From the IMG/VR virus record IMGVR_UViG_3300005253_000004, positions 1-64,000 of that record: DNA of 64,000 nucleotides. One strand, 5' to 3'. The first letter of the stretch is position 1; each line of letters starts with the position of its first letter. The position numbers and the translations under genes were made by a program. This document shows positions 55,777-63,696 of this stretch, in pieces. The stretch comes from a virus. The notes below the pieces were generated by a model. It saw nothing but the letters and a program-made list of their open reading frames with translations. It was not told where the DNA came from and did no database searches.

Positions 55777-55805
55777 ATTATAGCTTATCTTTCAAACTTT
55801 TGCAA
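55777..55805 (-). promoter_or_regulatory. Minus-strand sigma70-type promoter (copy C)
   Basis: Read on the minus strand: TTGCAA (55800-55805), spacer AAGTTTGAAAGATAAGC (17 bases), TATAAT (55777-55782). It differs from copy B by one base in the spacer. The -35 box begins two bases after the helicase stop (55807). It would drive the unit of small proteins, primase and DNA polymerase. Confidence 0.85.
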
Positions 55806-55806
55806 C

Positions 55807-57207
55807 CTACCCTTTATTAGCCTTCGCTTTCTTCTGCGCTTGCAGCTCAGCAGGGGTGTACTTCCGCTTACGTGGGCCCTCATCAACCTCGCAAGTGTCT
55901 GCTTCTACTTCGTTATTCGTGATACTCATCCTGCTAAGGTCCACCTCAAGGAACACGCTCCGCTTGGAACGCTTGGCGAACCGCTGCTTGAGGTCAACCA
56001 GCTCCATCACGATCTCTTCATCGGATAGTTCTTGTTGCCGCATCCCAATGATGCAGGCTGCCTCTTGCAGATGCTTGACCGAACCTTGTGCCATCTCCAG
56101 GCTGAGAGGATCCCTCTTCTTCGGGTCCCTCCCGAACCCTGAGCGGTTGGTCTGCGCTGCTGTCCATACTAGTATGTTGTGGCGCTTCGCAAAACGGGAG
56201 AGATCACGGCTGATCGCACCCAGCCAATCCCATACCCTATCCCTACTGTACCCGGTATCACAAGGCCGCATCCTCTCGATGAAGTCCAGCACCAGCACGT
56301 CAGGCTTCCACCCGAGTAGGTTGACCCACTTCATCATCTCGGATTCGAGATCGTCCACGCTAACCTCTCGGTTTACCTCAGTAATCCGGAGCTTTTCATG
56401 TAACCCTTCTCGCCACTTCCGCTCCAGCTCTGGTGTGTACGCCACGCCTGGGTCATCGATGATGTCTTGCACCTTGACGCCTGTGATCTTAGACAGCACA
56501 CGTTCTGTCTGCTCCTCAAGCGACAACTCATTGGTGACCAGCCATACCCTGCGCTCCTCTACTGCGGACATCTTGTGCGCCATGTTCACCAGCATGCTGG
56601 ACTTACCATCCCCCGTGGGGGCCATTATGATACCGAGCTGCTTCGTTCGCAGCCCACCCCCTGTCCACTTGTCGATGACGTGGATCCCACACGGGATACG
56701 CACTAGCTCTGGTGTGAACCCATGGCTATCAATGAGGTTGTCGATGGCCTCGCGCACATCCATCGTCCTGTCCTCGTTCAGATCCCCATGCTTAGTGAGG
56801 AATCTGTACAAAGCTTTAAGCATGTCACCACCCTCAAGCTCCGCCTGCTTCTTCAAGAAACCTTGGTCTGCGCTCAATTCTTGGAAGTCACGCACCACAC
56901 CCGTATCCCTCGCCTTACCTAGCGTGTAGAGCTGGGTGGACCGGTCAGGTATGGTTTCTGTGATGCTGTCGAGTGCAGCTTTGTACCTCAAGTCGTACGC
57001 TTCCTTGTCTTTGTCTTCGAACACCTTGTGTAGTGTGTTGATGGACGGCTGCTCTCCGTGCTTTCGGGTGAAAGCAAAAAGCTCAGCCAGGATAGGTACC
57101 AGCTCAGAGGTGTTGAGCCACGAGGGCTTGAATGATGTCGCAAACTTGCGAGCGTCCTCCGGACGTGCGGTCAAGGCATAGAGGAAGGCCTTCTCATCGA
57201 ACTTCAT
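55807..57207 (-). CDS. DnaB-like replicative helicase
   Basis: A 466-residue RecA-fold helicase of the SF4 type. N-terminal helical part (about residues 1-160), then GGGLRTKQLGIIMAPTGDGK (Walker A near 195), RRVWLVTNELSLEEQTERVL, Walker B PDVLVLDFIERM (near 305), and ILVWTAAQTNRSGFGRD, LEMAQGSVKHLQEAACIIGM with the Gln sensor region. It unwinds DNA at the fork. The gene is preceded by a small zinc-site gene (ATGA-type overlap) and followed by promoter copy C. The primase is a separate gene. Confidence 0.85.
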   Translation of the reverse strand: MKFDEKAFLYALTARPEDARKFATSFKPSWLNTSELVPILAELFAFTRKHGEQPSINTLHKVFEDKDKEAYDLRYKAALDSITETIPDRSTQLYTLGKARDTGVVRDFQELSADQGFLKKQAELEGGDMLKALYRFLTKHGDLNEDRTMDVREAIDNLIDSHGFTPELVRIPCGIHVIDKWTGGGLRTKQLGIIMAPTGDGKSSMLVNMAHKMSAVEERRVWLVTNELSLEEQTERVLSKITGVKVQDIIDDPGVAYTPELERKWREGLHEKLRITEVNREVSVDDLESEMMKWVNLLGWKPDVLVLDFIERMRPCDTGYSRDRVWDWLGAISRDLSRFAKRHNILVWTAAQTNRSGFGRDPKKRDPLSLEMAQGSVKHLQEAACIIGMRQQELSDEEIVMELVDLKQRFAKRSKRSVFLEVDLSRMSITNNEVEADTCEVDEGPRKRKYTPAELQAQKKAKANKG

Positions 57208-57482
57208 ACTAGGCTCCCTGCCGCTCTAGCGTAGTACGCTTTACCTACGTCTTTCTCTGAATTAAGGAGCAGCCAAACTATTACTATGCTCTCTGGCATA
57301 GAGAGACCACACTCATTACATTTTAAGTATGCAGGATTCATTGAGTGCCGTTTCCAGCTAGCCTCGCAGGCTAGGTGTGTAATTCCTGATCCTTGTTTTT
57401 TCCAATCTGCCCAACGAGGTTCTAGTATAGCCCACTCCCCTATCCTTATCAATTCTATTACATCTTTACCATTAGCTTTCAT
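57204..57482 (-). CDS. HC/CxxC-P family protein
   Basis: A 92-residue protein with AAGGAGGAAGC before its ATG. Family landmarks: GSGITHLACEASW, then AYLKCNECGLSMPESIVIVW and a following helix (LLLNSEKDVGKAYYARAAG). The His/Cys plus Cx2C would hold one zinc. The Pro is five residues after the second Cys as in the other members. It lies directly upstream of, and overlaps, the helicase gene. Function unknown. Confidence 0.6.
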   Translation of the reverse strand: MKANGKDVIELIRIGEWAILEPRWADWKKQGSGITHLACEASWKRHSMNPAYLKCNECGLSMPESIVIVWLLLNSEKDVGKAYYARAAGSLV

Positions 57483-57542
57483 GCTTCCTCCTTGTACCGG
57501 GTCAAATATTTCCCATAGTGGTACACGTTTTCATGCTCGTCA

Positions 57543-57571
57543 ATTCGAGCGAATAAACTGTTTAGGTGTAG
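57543..57571 (-). repeat. 29-base direct repeat, copy 1 (copy 2 at 57868-57896)
   Basis: Plus-strand ATTCGAGCG-AATAA-ACTGTTTAGGTGTAG here and ATTCGAGCG-GACAC-ACTGTTTAGGTGTAG at 57868-57896: 26 of 29 bases agree. The two copies lie in the gaps on either side of the gene at 57579-57854. In the frame LHLNS-x-x-ARI both copies could be read as protein, so they may be remnants of a duplicated gene end. They outline a gene-sized cassette. Confidence 0.75.
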
Positions 57572-57578
57572 CCTCTGC

Positions 57579-57854
57579 TTACGGTAGATCTTCTTCGTTG
57601 TTCCACATGTACAAGTTATGGAAGCCTACTATCTCATCTGGCTCAGAGGTTTCGCACTGGCCGCACACCCTATCGTAGTATAAGCAAAACGACCACTCTT
57701 CTTCGCTAAACCTAGAGATATCCCCACCACAGCGGTGTTGAATGACTACCCACTTACCATACTTAGGGCCGCTATCTGGCGCCGTGGCACGCACCATCCG
57801 CCAGTCACCCTTTGTAAATAGTATTTCAAATACCAGTCTGGGTTCTACTTTCAT
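57579..57854 (-). CDS. HC/CxxC-P family protein (typical member)
   Basis: A 91-residue protein. It reads LFTKGDWRMVRATAPDSG, KYGKWVVIQHRC, EEEWSFCLYYDRVCGQCETS, EPDEIVGFHNLYMWNNEED. This is the clearest form of the family together with 59319-59585: a beta-rich first half with Q-H-R-C, a second Cys after Trp, a Cx2C pair and the P-x-E-I-V-G-F-x-x-L-x-x-W helix. Flanked by 29-base direct repeats. It may bind DNA, RNA or a protein partner; no known family is recognised. Confidence 0.65.
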   Translation of the reverse strand: MKVEPRLVFEILFTKGDWRMVRATAPDSGPKYGKWVVIQHRCGGDISRFSEEEWSFCLYYDRVCGQCETSEPDEIVGFHNLYMWNNEEDLP

Positions 57855-57867
57855 TTCTTACCTTTCG

Positions 57868-57896
57868 ATTCGAGCGGACACACTGTTTAGGTGTAG
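57868..57896 (-). repeat. 29-base direct repeat, copy 2
   Basis: Second copy of the repeat described at 57543-57571, located between the stop of the gene at 57903 and the start of the gene ending at 57854. Confidence 0.75.
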
Positions 57897-57902
57897 GTTT
57901 AA

Positions 57903-58055
57903 TTAGGATCCTCCGTCGAAGCGCGCTTGACGCTGGTACCTACCACACCTCTTGCAGTACCGTTCTTGCACGATCGCCTTCGCATTGCTATCAACCATGT
58001 CCACTACAGTTATCTTGCTCCACTTAGCCCAGTCATGCCAGATCCAACACTTCAT
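57903..58055 (-). CDS. Small phage zinc-finger protein
   Basis: A 50-residue frame from ATG 58055 with AAAGGGG upstream: MKCWIWHDWAKWSKITVVD, then ERYCKRCGRYQRQARFDGG. The opening (K-C-W-x-x-H-x-W) and the CxxCG near the end are typical of small phage zinc proteins. It begins two bases after the RtcB stop. Function unknown. Confidence 0.6.
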   Translation of the reverse strand: MKCWIWHDWAKWSKITVVDMVDSNAKAIVQERYCKRCGRYQRQARFDGGS

Positions 58056-58057
58056 GT

Positions 58058-59311
58058 TTACCCCTTTATACACACCAAAGCCTTAAGCGTGTGCTTGATC
58101 TTCACAAGATCCTTCTGTGCTGCCATGACAGCTTCGATGTCCTTGTAGCAGCCGGGTGTCTCATCTATCACATCCTTGTCCTTGCGGCACTCGACACCTT
58201 CAGTAGCCTTGATGTGGTCCTCTACTGTGAAGGTTCGCTTGGCTTCCGACCTCGACATAACTCGGCCAGCGCCGTGACTGCAAGAGTTGAAAGATAGAGG
58301 ATTACCCAGACCTTCCACAATGTAGCTCCGAGCGCCCATAGAACCAGGGATGATACCGAGATCACCAACCCTAGCACGAACGGCGCCCTTTCTTGTGACG
58401 AATACGTTCTTCCCATAGTGGTTCTCCTTCTGTACATAGTTGTGGTGGCAGTTGATCGCCGTATCTGCTGTAGTACCCACTTTGTGGGCATCCCAGTCCG
58501 CTCGGCGTCCAATCGCCGTGTACAGAGCGATCAGTGCCTGCTCCATCATGATGGCGCGGTTGGTGAGTGCGTAGTTCTGCGCCCACCCTACCGCCTCAAC
58601 GTAATCGTCGTGGTACTCTGTACCCTCAGGCAGGTACGCCAGATCCTTATTGGGCAAGTCGATGTTCCACGTCTCACACTCACCCTGTGCCAGCTTGATG
58701 AAGTGCGTGCCGATCCGATTCCCGATACCCCTGGAGCCTGAGTGGAGCATGCACCACACGTCATCGTTCTCATCAGCGCACACCTCGATGAAGTGGTTGC
58801 CGCCTCCTAGCGTGCCTAGCTGGTACAGTGGGTCACCAAACTGTTGGATACGTGGGTACTTGCACCCTATCTTGTCGAACCCACCACTCAACTCATTGTG
58901 CCAAAGCAGGCAGGCCGAGTTGGGGATGGTGTCCCGCCACCGCCCCTTGTCGGCGAGCCCGCCGTTGTCTGTCCTGCCGTGGGGTACAGCCGCCACGATT
59001 CCGTCGTAGATCCCCCGTCGGAACTCGTACACCTCGTCCAGCTTGATGGCGGGGATGCGCTGGGCCACCATACCACACCCAATGTCCACACCTACCGCAG
59101 CGGGGATGATCGCCTTCTTCGTAGCGATGACGCTACCTACAGTGGAACCCGTGCCCCAGTGTGCATCAGGCATGACAGCCAAGTGCTTGTGAATGAAGGG
59201 GAGTTGAGCTGTTTGACGTAGCTGTATCTCAGCCTTGATGTCTAGCTCCACGCCATCCACCCATGCCTTGATCGGAACCTTCTGCTTGTTACCAGTTAGC
59301 ACTCGCATCAT
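58058..59311 (-). CDS. rtcB: RtcB-type RNA ligase
   Basis: A 417-residue protein, the usual length (E. coli RtcB has 408). All signature segments are present: MPDAHWGTGSTVGSVIA, AAVGVDIGCGMVA (metal-binding Cys), LGGGNHFIEVC, LHSGSRGIGNRIG, CHHNYVQKENH, GSMGARSYIVEGLGNP and CSHGAGRVMSR with the guanylylated His. It joins RNA 3'-phosphate or 2',3'-cyclic-phosphate ends to 5'-hydroxyl using GTP and manganese. In a phage it would repair tRNAs or rRNA cut by host defence nucleases. AAGGAGAGT precedes two adjacent ATG codons. Neighbours are small zinc-site genes on each side, then DNA ligase. Confidence 0.9.
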   Translation of the reverse strand: MMRVLTGNKQKVPIKAWVDGVELDIKAEIQLRQTAQLPFIHKHLAVMPDAHWGTGSTVGSVIATKKAIIPAAVGVDIGCGMVAQRIPAIKLDEVYEFRRGIYDGIVAAVPHGRTDNGGLADKGRWRDTIPNSACLLWHNELSGGFDKIGCKYPRIQQFGDPLYQLGTLGGGNHFIEVCADENDDVWCMLHSGSRGIGNRIGTHFIKLAQGECETWNIDLPNKDLAYLPEGTEYHDDYVEAVGWAQNYALTNRAIMMEQALIALYTAIGRRADWDAHKVGTTADTAINCHHNYVQKENHYGKNVFVTRKGAVRARVGDLGIIPGSMGARSYIVEGLGNPLSFNSCSHGAGRVMSRSEAKRTFTVEDHIKATEGVECRKDKDVIDETPGCYKDIEAVMAAQKDLVKIKHTLKALVCIKG

Positions 59312-59318
59312 ACTCTCC

Positions 59319-59585
59319 TTATACTGTATCTTCTTTGTTGTCCCACATCATTAAGTTGTGGAAGCCTATCATCTCTTTAGGCTCAAGCATCTTGCAGCAG
59401 CTACATCGCCGATTACTATGATAACAAAGTGACCACCCATTATCACTAAATAGCTTCTCTTCATATACACTTGAGTCACAACGATGTTGAACAATGAGCC
59501 ACTGCCCGTAGCCTCCCGGTCGTGTTACACGGACTAATCGAAAGTCACCTTTATCAACCAGTATGTTAAACTTGTAACTCATCAC
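59319..59585 (-). CDS. HC/CxxC-P family protein (typical member)
   Basis: An 88-residue protein whose GTG start overlaps the DNA ligase stop (GTGA); an ATG follows at once. It reads LVDKGDFRLVRVTRPGG, YGQWLIVQHRC, DNGWSLCYHSNRRCSCCKML, EPKEMIGFHNLMMWDNKED. It is a close paralogue of 57579-57854, which lies on the other side of the RtcB gene. Function unknown. Confidence 0.65.
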   Translation of the reverse strand: MMSYKFNILVDKGDFRLVRVTRPGGYGQWLIVQHRCDSSVYEEKLFSDNGWSLCYHSNRRCSCCKMLEPKEMIGFHNLMMWDNKEDTV

Positions 59586-60541
59586 ATGTCATCCCTTGAA
59601 CGCCACCCTAACCAAACCGGGAACCGAGGCTTCGCTGTCTCTCCGCTTGGCTGATGCTTGTACTTAGCGATGTACCCTATGTAGATCTGCTTGTTATTCC
59701 ACCATTCTTTGCGTTGCTTTTTCGTCACTCCCTTCATGGTGCCTATAGAGAACTCGATGCCTGTCTTGAGGTCACGACACAGCCACTTGCCGAGGTGCCC
59801 GTTGGGTACCTTGCCTGCCTTGGCGCTGGACCTCTCCGATCTACCATGAGCATTGGTTTTCTTGGGGTTGGTGTTGGTACACATCTCTTCAAACCCAATG
59901 ATCTCTGCCTCATCATCTTGGAAATGCTTGTACTTACCCATACCACCATGAGTCATAGTGCTGCGACCGTGGAGATACACATGTCCTTGCCTTGCGATGA
60001 CCCCTTCATACCCCTCGTCCACACACTTGTTCCAATACTTCATGAATCCTTCAGAATCAAAGACAAGGGTTGGTTTTACCAACTTGATGCACGCTGGCTT
60101 AGGCCTGGGCAGCTTGTCCAACTGCTTCACTCTCTGGTTATAGAAGTCAGGGTTATCATAGATATCGAACACGTAGTAGATAAAGTCAGGCTCACCCTCT
60201 ACCTTCATGATAGGACCGGAGGACTCACCGAATGTCTTGGCACCCTTGATGAACAGCTCACCATCCATGCCCTCTACCCCGTACTCTTCCAGCACCTTGC
60301 GGATGTGGAGGTTGGGGATGGGCTTGAGTTTGAAGCTCATAGGTGTCCCGTTTGGGTACGTGACACACCGGATCCCGTCAATCTTGGGGGTGCATAGCGA
60401 TGGGTACTGCACGTCTACCTTAGGGTCACGAATGGTAAACGGTTTCATAGGCCTGAAGGGGCCTTGTAGTTCTGCTTCTGTCTTGTTTACCGGCTTCCTG
60501 TACTTGGGCTTGTACTTCTTGAACGTCTTAGACTTTTTCAC
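59582..60541 (-). CDS. ATP-dependent DNA ligase
   Basis: A 319-residue protein starting with GTG. Nucleotidyltransferase motifs: motif I CTPKIDGIRC (adenylated Lys), ELFIKGAKT, motif III FIYYVFDIYD, motif IV YEGVIARQG and motif V GKYKHFQDDEAEIIGFEE. The C-terminal OB part is short (QIYIGYIAKYKHQPSGE, PRFPVWLGWR), as in the small ligases of T7-like phages. It seals nicks in replication and recombination. Its ends overlap small zinc-site genes on both sides. Confidence 0.9.
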   Translation of the reverse strand: MKKSKTFKKYKPKYRKPVNKTEAELQGPFRPMKPFTIRDPKVDVQYPSLCTPKIDGIRCVTYPNGTPMSFKLKPIPNLHIRKVLEEYGVEGMDGELFIKGAKTFGESSGPIMKVEGEPDFIYYVFDIYDNPDFYNQRVKQLDKLPRPKPACIKLVKPTLVFDSEGFMKYWNKCVDEGYEGVIARQGHVYLHGRSTMTHGGMGKYKHFQDDEAEIIGFEEMCTNTNPKKTNAHGRSERSSAKAGKVPNGHLGKWLCRDLKTGIEFSIGTMKGVTKKQRKEWWNNKQIYIGYIAKYKHQPSGETAKPRFPVWLGWRSRDDM

Positions 60542-60815
60542 TTTTATCTATCTCCTTCCAATTCATCATAGCCACCAGCCCTACGATTTCTTTAGGCACG
60601 GGTTTTTGACACTCCCAGCATCTATCCTCTTTATTAGGTTCCGCGTCCTGCCACTCCCAACACCAGTGAGCCTCCTCCCCATCGAATCTAAAGCCACACC
60701 CTACTATATGCTCACCATAGATTGTAGCATTATCATCATCATCCCCGCTGTGGTGGTACTTAACTACCGCCCACCCTTTTATGTCAGGCACTAAAATCTC
60801 TCTCGCAGAGCGCAT
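60528..60815 (-). CDS. HC/CxxC-P family protein, divergent
   Basis: A 95-residue protein, overlapping the Gp88-like stop by one base (TGATG). Family landmarks: WAVVKYHHSGDDDDN, HIVGCGFRFDGEEAHWCWEW, EDRCWECQKPVPKEIVGLVA, MMNWKEIDK. The P-K-E-I-V-G-L motif and Cx2C are intact; the first metal site is His/Cys in a different spacing. It lies between the Gp88-like gene and DNA ligase. Function unknown. Confidence 0.6.
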   Translation of the reverse strand: MRSAREILVPDIKGWAVVKYHHSGDDDDNATIYGEHIVGCGFRFDGEEAHWCWEWQDAEPNKEDRCWECQKPVPKEIVGLVAMMNWKEIDKSEKV

Positions 60816-61510
60816 CAGTCCACCACAAAGCCAGTGCTGTCACCTCTGGCACGGCCCCTTGCGAGTAGTCCTACGATGGACTCCTTAGGGTCACGGAACC
60901 TGAAGTCATGCTCCATACCACTGATTACCTTGTGACCCCAGAACTTCTCAGGGATCTCCTCTCTGAATACCACAGCCACGTTGCCGCCGTAGTAGAGGAT
61001 CCTCCCTACTTGTTGGGGTGTGGTGTGTTCATTGAAGCTGTAGGTGAGGTAGTAGTTGGGTGGGAAGCTGTTCTCGTTGAGATACTTGAACATCCTCTTG
61101 CGCCCCTTGGTGTAGTCGTAGAACTGGATGTTGGGGAGGGCTTCCATGTCGATGTAATCTTCCCATTGGATGTCACTTGTACCATTCAGCCTAGCTACTG
61201 GGGTGTACCCCTTCTTGATAGCCCGTGCCTCAAGGTTGATGAGTTCCCCAACCAACCTGTCTGTGTACCCTTGCCTATCCTTGAAGAACTCTCGCGTCTT
61301 GCGGATGCGCGCAGCTTGCACCATACGCATGGCGCCCCGGCCAGCGGTGTATAGGCAAGACTCACGGCACCCTGGTGTTGAGTGTGGGCACATGGTGTGC
61401 TTTCCATCAGCCACCTTGTCGGGCGCGAGGTACTGTATCACTGCTTCGTAGCCGAACTCGTCTAGCATCTTCACTGTCTTAGCGTTTGATCTACTGTTGC
61501 TGAGTAGCAT
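60815..61510 (-). CDS. Gp88-like conserved phage protein
   Basis: A 231-residue protein with AGGAGCAGCC before its ATG. It opens LLSNSRSNAKTVKMLDEFGY, then has a cysteine cluster HTMCPHSTPGCRESCLYTAG followed by GRGAMRMVQAARIRKT, then PVARLNGTSDIQWEDYID and YDYTKGRKRMFKYLNE. The later YLTYSFNEHT and GMEHDFRFRDP complete a layout I associate with the widespread phage Gp88-like proteins. Biochemical function is unknown. It lies between HNH and ligase genes in the replication region. Confidence 0.6.
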   Translation of the reverse strand: MLLSNSRSNAKTVKMLDEFGYEAVIQYLAPDKVADGKHTMCPHSTPGCRESCLYTAGRGAMRMVQAARIRKTREFFKDRQGYTDRLVGELINLEARAIKKGYTPVARLNGTSDIQWEDYIDMEALPNIQFYDYTKGRKRMFKYLNENSFPPNYYLTYSFNEHTTPQQVGRILYYGGNVAVVFREEIPEKFWGHKVISGMEHDFRFRDPKESIVGLLARGRARGDSTGFVVD

Positions 61511-61519
61511 TGGCTGCTC

Positions 61520-61975
61520 CTATATGACGTGCTTCCAAGTTTTGCGTTGTTTGATACGTCCTATTACACCGTGACTCACTCTATAATCTTTGGCCATTAC
61601 ACGCTGCGATCTAGGATCACAGCGGATAGCCTTTACTTGTGTTTCGGTGAGTTTTGCTCTCCCACTTCGAATTCCACGCGCTGGCCGACGACGCCCTTTA
61701 TTTACCATGTCTGTCATGTTGTCAGCTTGTGTTCCTAAGAACAGATGTGAGGGTCTCACGCAAGGTGGGTTGTCGCAGGTATGTAAGACACACAGCCCTT
61801 CAGGAATATCATAGCTCATTGCGTAAGATACACGGTGAGCCTGATGTTTTCGATCCTTAAGCCAAAACGTACCATACCCATTAGGATTATAGTAAGCCTG
61901 CCATTCCCAGCATCCTGATCCTTTTTGTACCTTGTTCCAGAATCTTTTCCAATCTTTAGTCCCTCTCTTTAACAT
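61520..61975 (-). CDS. HNH endonuclease with DNA-binding tail
   Basis: A 151-residue protein with GGAGGAGGGG upstream of its ATG. HNH_3 core: CWEWQAYYNPNGYGTFWL, HRVSYAMSYDIPEGLCVLHT, CDNPPCVRPSHLFLGTQADN. The C-terminal part (AKLTETQVKAIRCDPRSQRV, KDYRVSHGVIGRIKQRKTW) reads as a helix-turn-helix of the type found in homing endonucleases. It overlaps the end of the helicase gene by 20 bases. The core is close to that of 31310-31744, showing exchange of the nuclease with different tails. Confidence 0.8.
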   Translation of the reverse strand: MLKRGTKDWKRFWNKVQKGSGCWEWQAYYNPNGYGTFWLKDRKHQAHRVSYAMSYDIPEGLCVLHTCDNPPCVRPSHLFLGTQADNMTDMVNKGRRRPARGIRSGRAKLTETQVKAIRCDPRSQRVMAKDYRVSHGVIGRIKQRKTWKHVI

Positions 61976-63425
61976 CGAACCCCTCCTCCTCCCATATTTT
62001 CTTCCTTGCGGCCGAGTGTCGCTTCAAGATCGCTCCCGTCTGATCATTAAAGTCTATTACCAAAACCTCATGTTTCCCTGCTGCTTTTCTCAAGCCTCGG
62101 CCAATCTTCTGAAGCGCTGCCACTTTGGACTTCCCACCTCCAGCCAAGATGAGGGTGCGTAGGTTGGGTATATCCACACCCTCTTCGTAAATACCTGTCG
62201 CAATTATAGCACTTATTTTCCCAGATTGCAAGTCAGCTATCCCTTTGGTTCTATCCTTGTTCTTTGTAGCCCCGTTATGAACTGCTGGAACTGGAATCCC
62301 CTTATTTATCGCCATTCTTCGGAGGATACTTGCATGTCCTAATCTAGATGTCATCACTAGTGCAGGCTTCGGACACTTGACCAGCTCCTCTATGATTCTC
62401 TTGTTCCTGTTCAAGTTCAGTACGATGGCATGGTCGTAGACATCAGGCCAGCTTTTTGGGCGTCCGATATCTGGCATCTTAATTATCACCACCCTAGGCG
62501 GCGTAAGGTAGCCAGCTTTGATGAGCCGTTCATTGGTAATATGAGCGAGTCTGTCACCAGTACACCCCATGAGGAGCTGGTTGCTGTACTCGTCCTTCAA
62601 GAACGGAGTCGCAGTGAGTCCAAATCTATAGTAAGCACGGCGGAATTGCCGAGACACCGAAACAAGCTGATTACCCACCGCTATCTTGCTGGCTGCGAGG
62701 TGAGCCTCATCGAAGAAGATCTGCTCTGCCCCAAGGAACTGTTTAATTTTCTCGTTGTCACCCTCTTTGAAGAGCCTATCTAGTGTCTGCACCGTAGCTA
62801 CAGTAACTCCTGACGTGTTAGGATCAAACACTCCGTCGCCTATCTGCCCTGTGTCTATGCCGTACTTCTTGAACCTTTCCCTTGCCTGGGTAACGAGGTG
62901 CTTACGATGTACTATAAACATGGTGGGTACTGGTATCGCTTGGCATAAGGCTACAGCCAGCTCAGTCTTACCGCCTCCCGTAGCTATCTGAAGCACACCT
63001 TGAGGCCAGTGGTACCCTGCGGTAGTGCCCATGAATACTTTGTTGTTCACCGCAGCAAGAAAGGCATCGGCTTGGTAATCTCTTAGAGGTACGCTATACT
63101 CATAGCTAGGCATCTGCGGCCTATGCCTTAGGTCGTTGAAGGTGAAGGGCATCGTAGCCAGTGCTGCCAGCTCTGCGTGGATGTAGGGTAACAACCCTGT
63201 AGGAAAGAAGGCACTACCATTGCTAGGGTGTGGCTTACTGAGGATGCTTGTGCGTCCATCCCATCCTTTTGCTCCCTTGGTCTGGAGCCATAGCTTGTGT
63301 TGCCTCATGTACCGGGCACCAGGGGCCATCGTCTTGACAGCCTCCCGTACCTGAGCATACATCTCTAGCTCACCGTCACCTTCTGGCTTGACCAGGGCTA
63401 TGGTGTTGTCGAATTCAATCAGCAT
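61956..63425 (-). CDS. DEAH-type DNA helicase, UvsW-like
   Basis: A 489-residue SF2 helicase. After an N-terminal domain (about residues 1-110) come PLRDYQADAFLAAV (Q-like motif), Walker A LQIATGGGKTELAVAL, motif Ic region TVATVQTLDRL, DEAH box IFFDEAHLAAS, motif III FGLTATPF, motif V IIATGIYEEGVDIP and motif VI LQKIGRGLRKAAGK. This layout matches T4 UvsW, which remodels forks and branched DNA. A promoter-like sequence lies inside the gene (62203-62231). Confidence 0.85.
   Translation of the reverse strand: MLIEFDNTIALVKPEGDGELEMYAQVREAVKTMAPGARYMRQHKLWLQTKGAKGWDGRTSILSKPHPSNGSAFFPTGLLPYIHAELAALATMPFTFNDLRHRPQMPSYEYSVPLRDYQADAFLAAVNNKVFMGTTAGYHWPQGVLQIATGGGKTELAVALCQAIPVPTMFIVHRKHLVTQARERFKKYGIDTGQIGDGVFDPNTSGVTVATVQTLDRLFKEGDNEKIKQFLGAEQIFFDEAHLAASKIAVGNQLVSVSRQFRRAYYRFGLTATPFLKDEYSNQLLMGCTGDRLAHITNERLIKAGYLTPPRVVIIKMPDIGRPKSWPDVYDHAIVLNLNRNKRIIEELVKCPKPALVMTSRLGHASILRRMAINKGIPVPAVHNGATKNKDRTKGIADLQSGKISAIIATGIYEEGVDIPNLRTLILAGGGKSKVAALQKIGRGLRKAAGKHEVLVIDFNDQTGAILKRHSAARKKIWEEEGFDVKERD
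62203..62231 (-). promoter_or_regulatory. Promoter-like sequence inside the helicase gene
   Basis: Read on the minus strand: TTGCAA (62226-62231), 17-base spacer TCTGGGAAAATAAGTGC, TATAAT (62203-62208). Boxes and spacing equal those of the three intergenic minus-strand promoters, while most of the spacer differs. It could give extra transcripts for the HNH, Gp88-like, ligase and RtcB genes. Coding constraint could also have produced it by chance. Confidence 0.5.
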
Positions 63426-63696
63426 CTGTCTCCGATCCCCATCGTTGAAGTTTTAGTAGCCCCACGATCCCATCGGACGGAGCTGCATTACACACATTAC
63501 ATTGTGGGGAGTTATCTTCTACGTTCACCGCGTTTGTACCTAAAGTACACCGATGTATGATGTGATACCTACCACTCATGTCTGCTGGTGTTCTTTTGTA
63601 GAGGCACCATAACCCTTCTTCAAACAGGATGGCTCTATCCGCAGATTCCGCACCACTGCGGTGCGGTGGACTAAAGATGTCTTTAAGCTTTATCAT
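63415..63696 (-). CDS. HC/CxxC-P family protein
   Basis: A 93-residue protein. Family landmarks: EEGLWCLYKRTPADMSG, RYHIIHRCTLG, SPQCNVCNAAPSDGIVGLLK, LQRWGSETDAD. It overlaps the UvsW-like gene by 11 bases downstream and another family member by 14 bases upstream. Function unknown. Confidence 0.6.
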   Translation of the reverse strand: MIKLKDIFSPPHRSGAESADRAILFEEGLWCLYKRTPADMSGRYHIIHRCTLGTNAVNVEDNSPQCNVCNAAPSDGIVGLLKLQRWGSETDAD

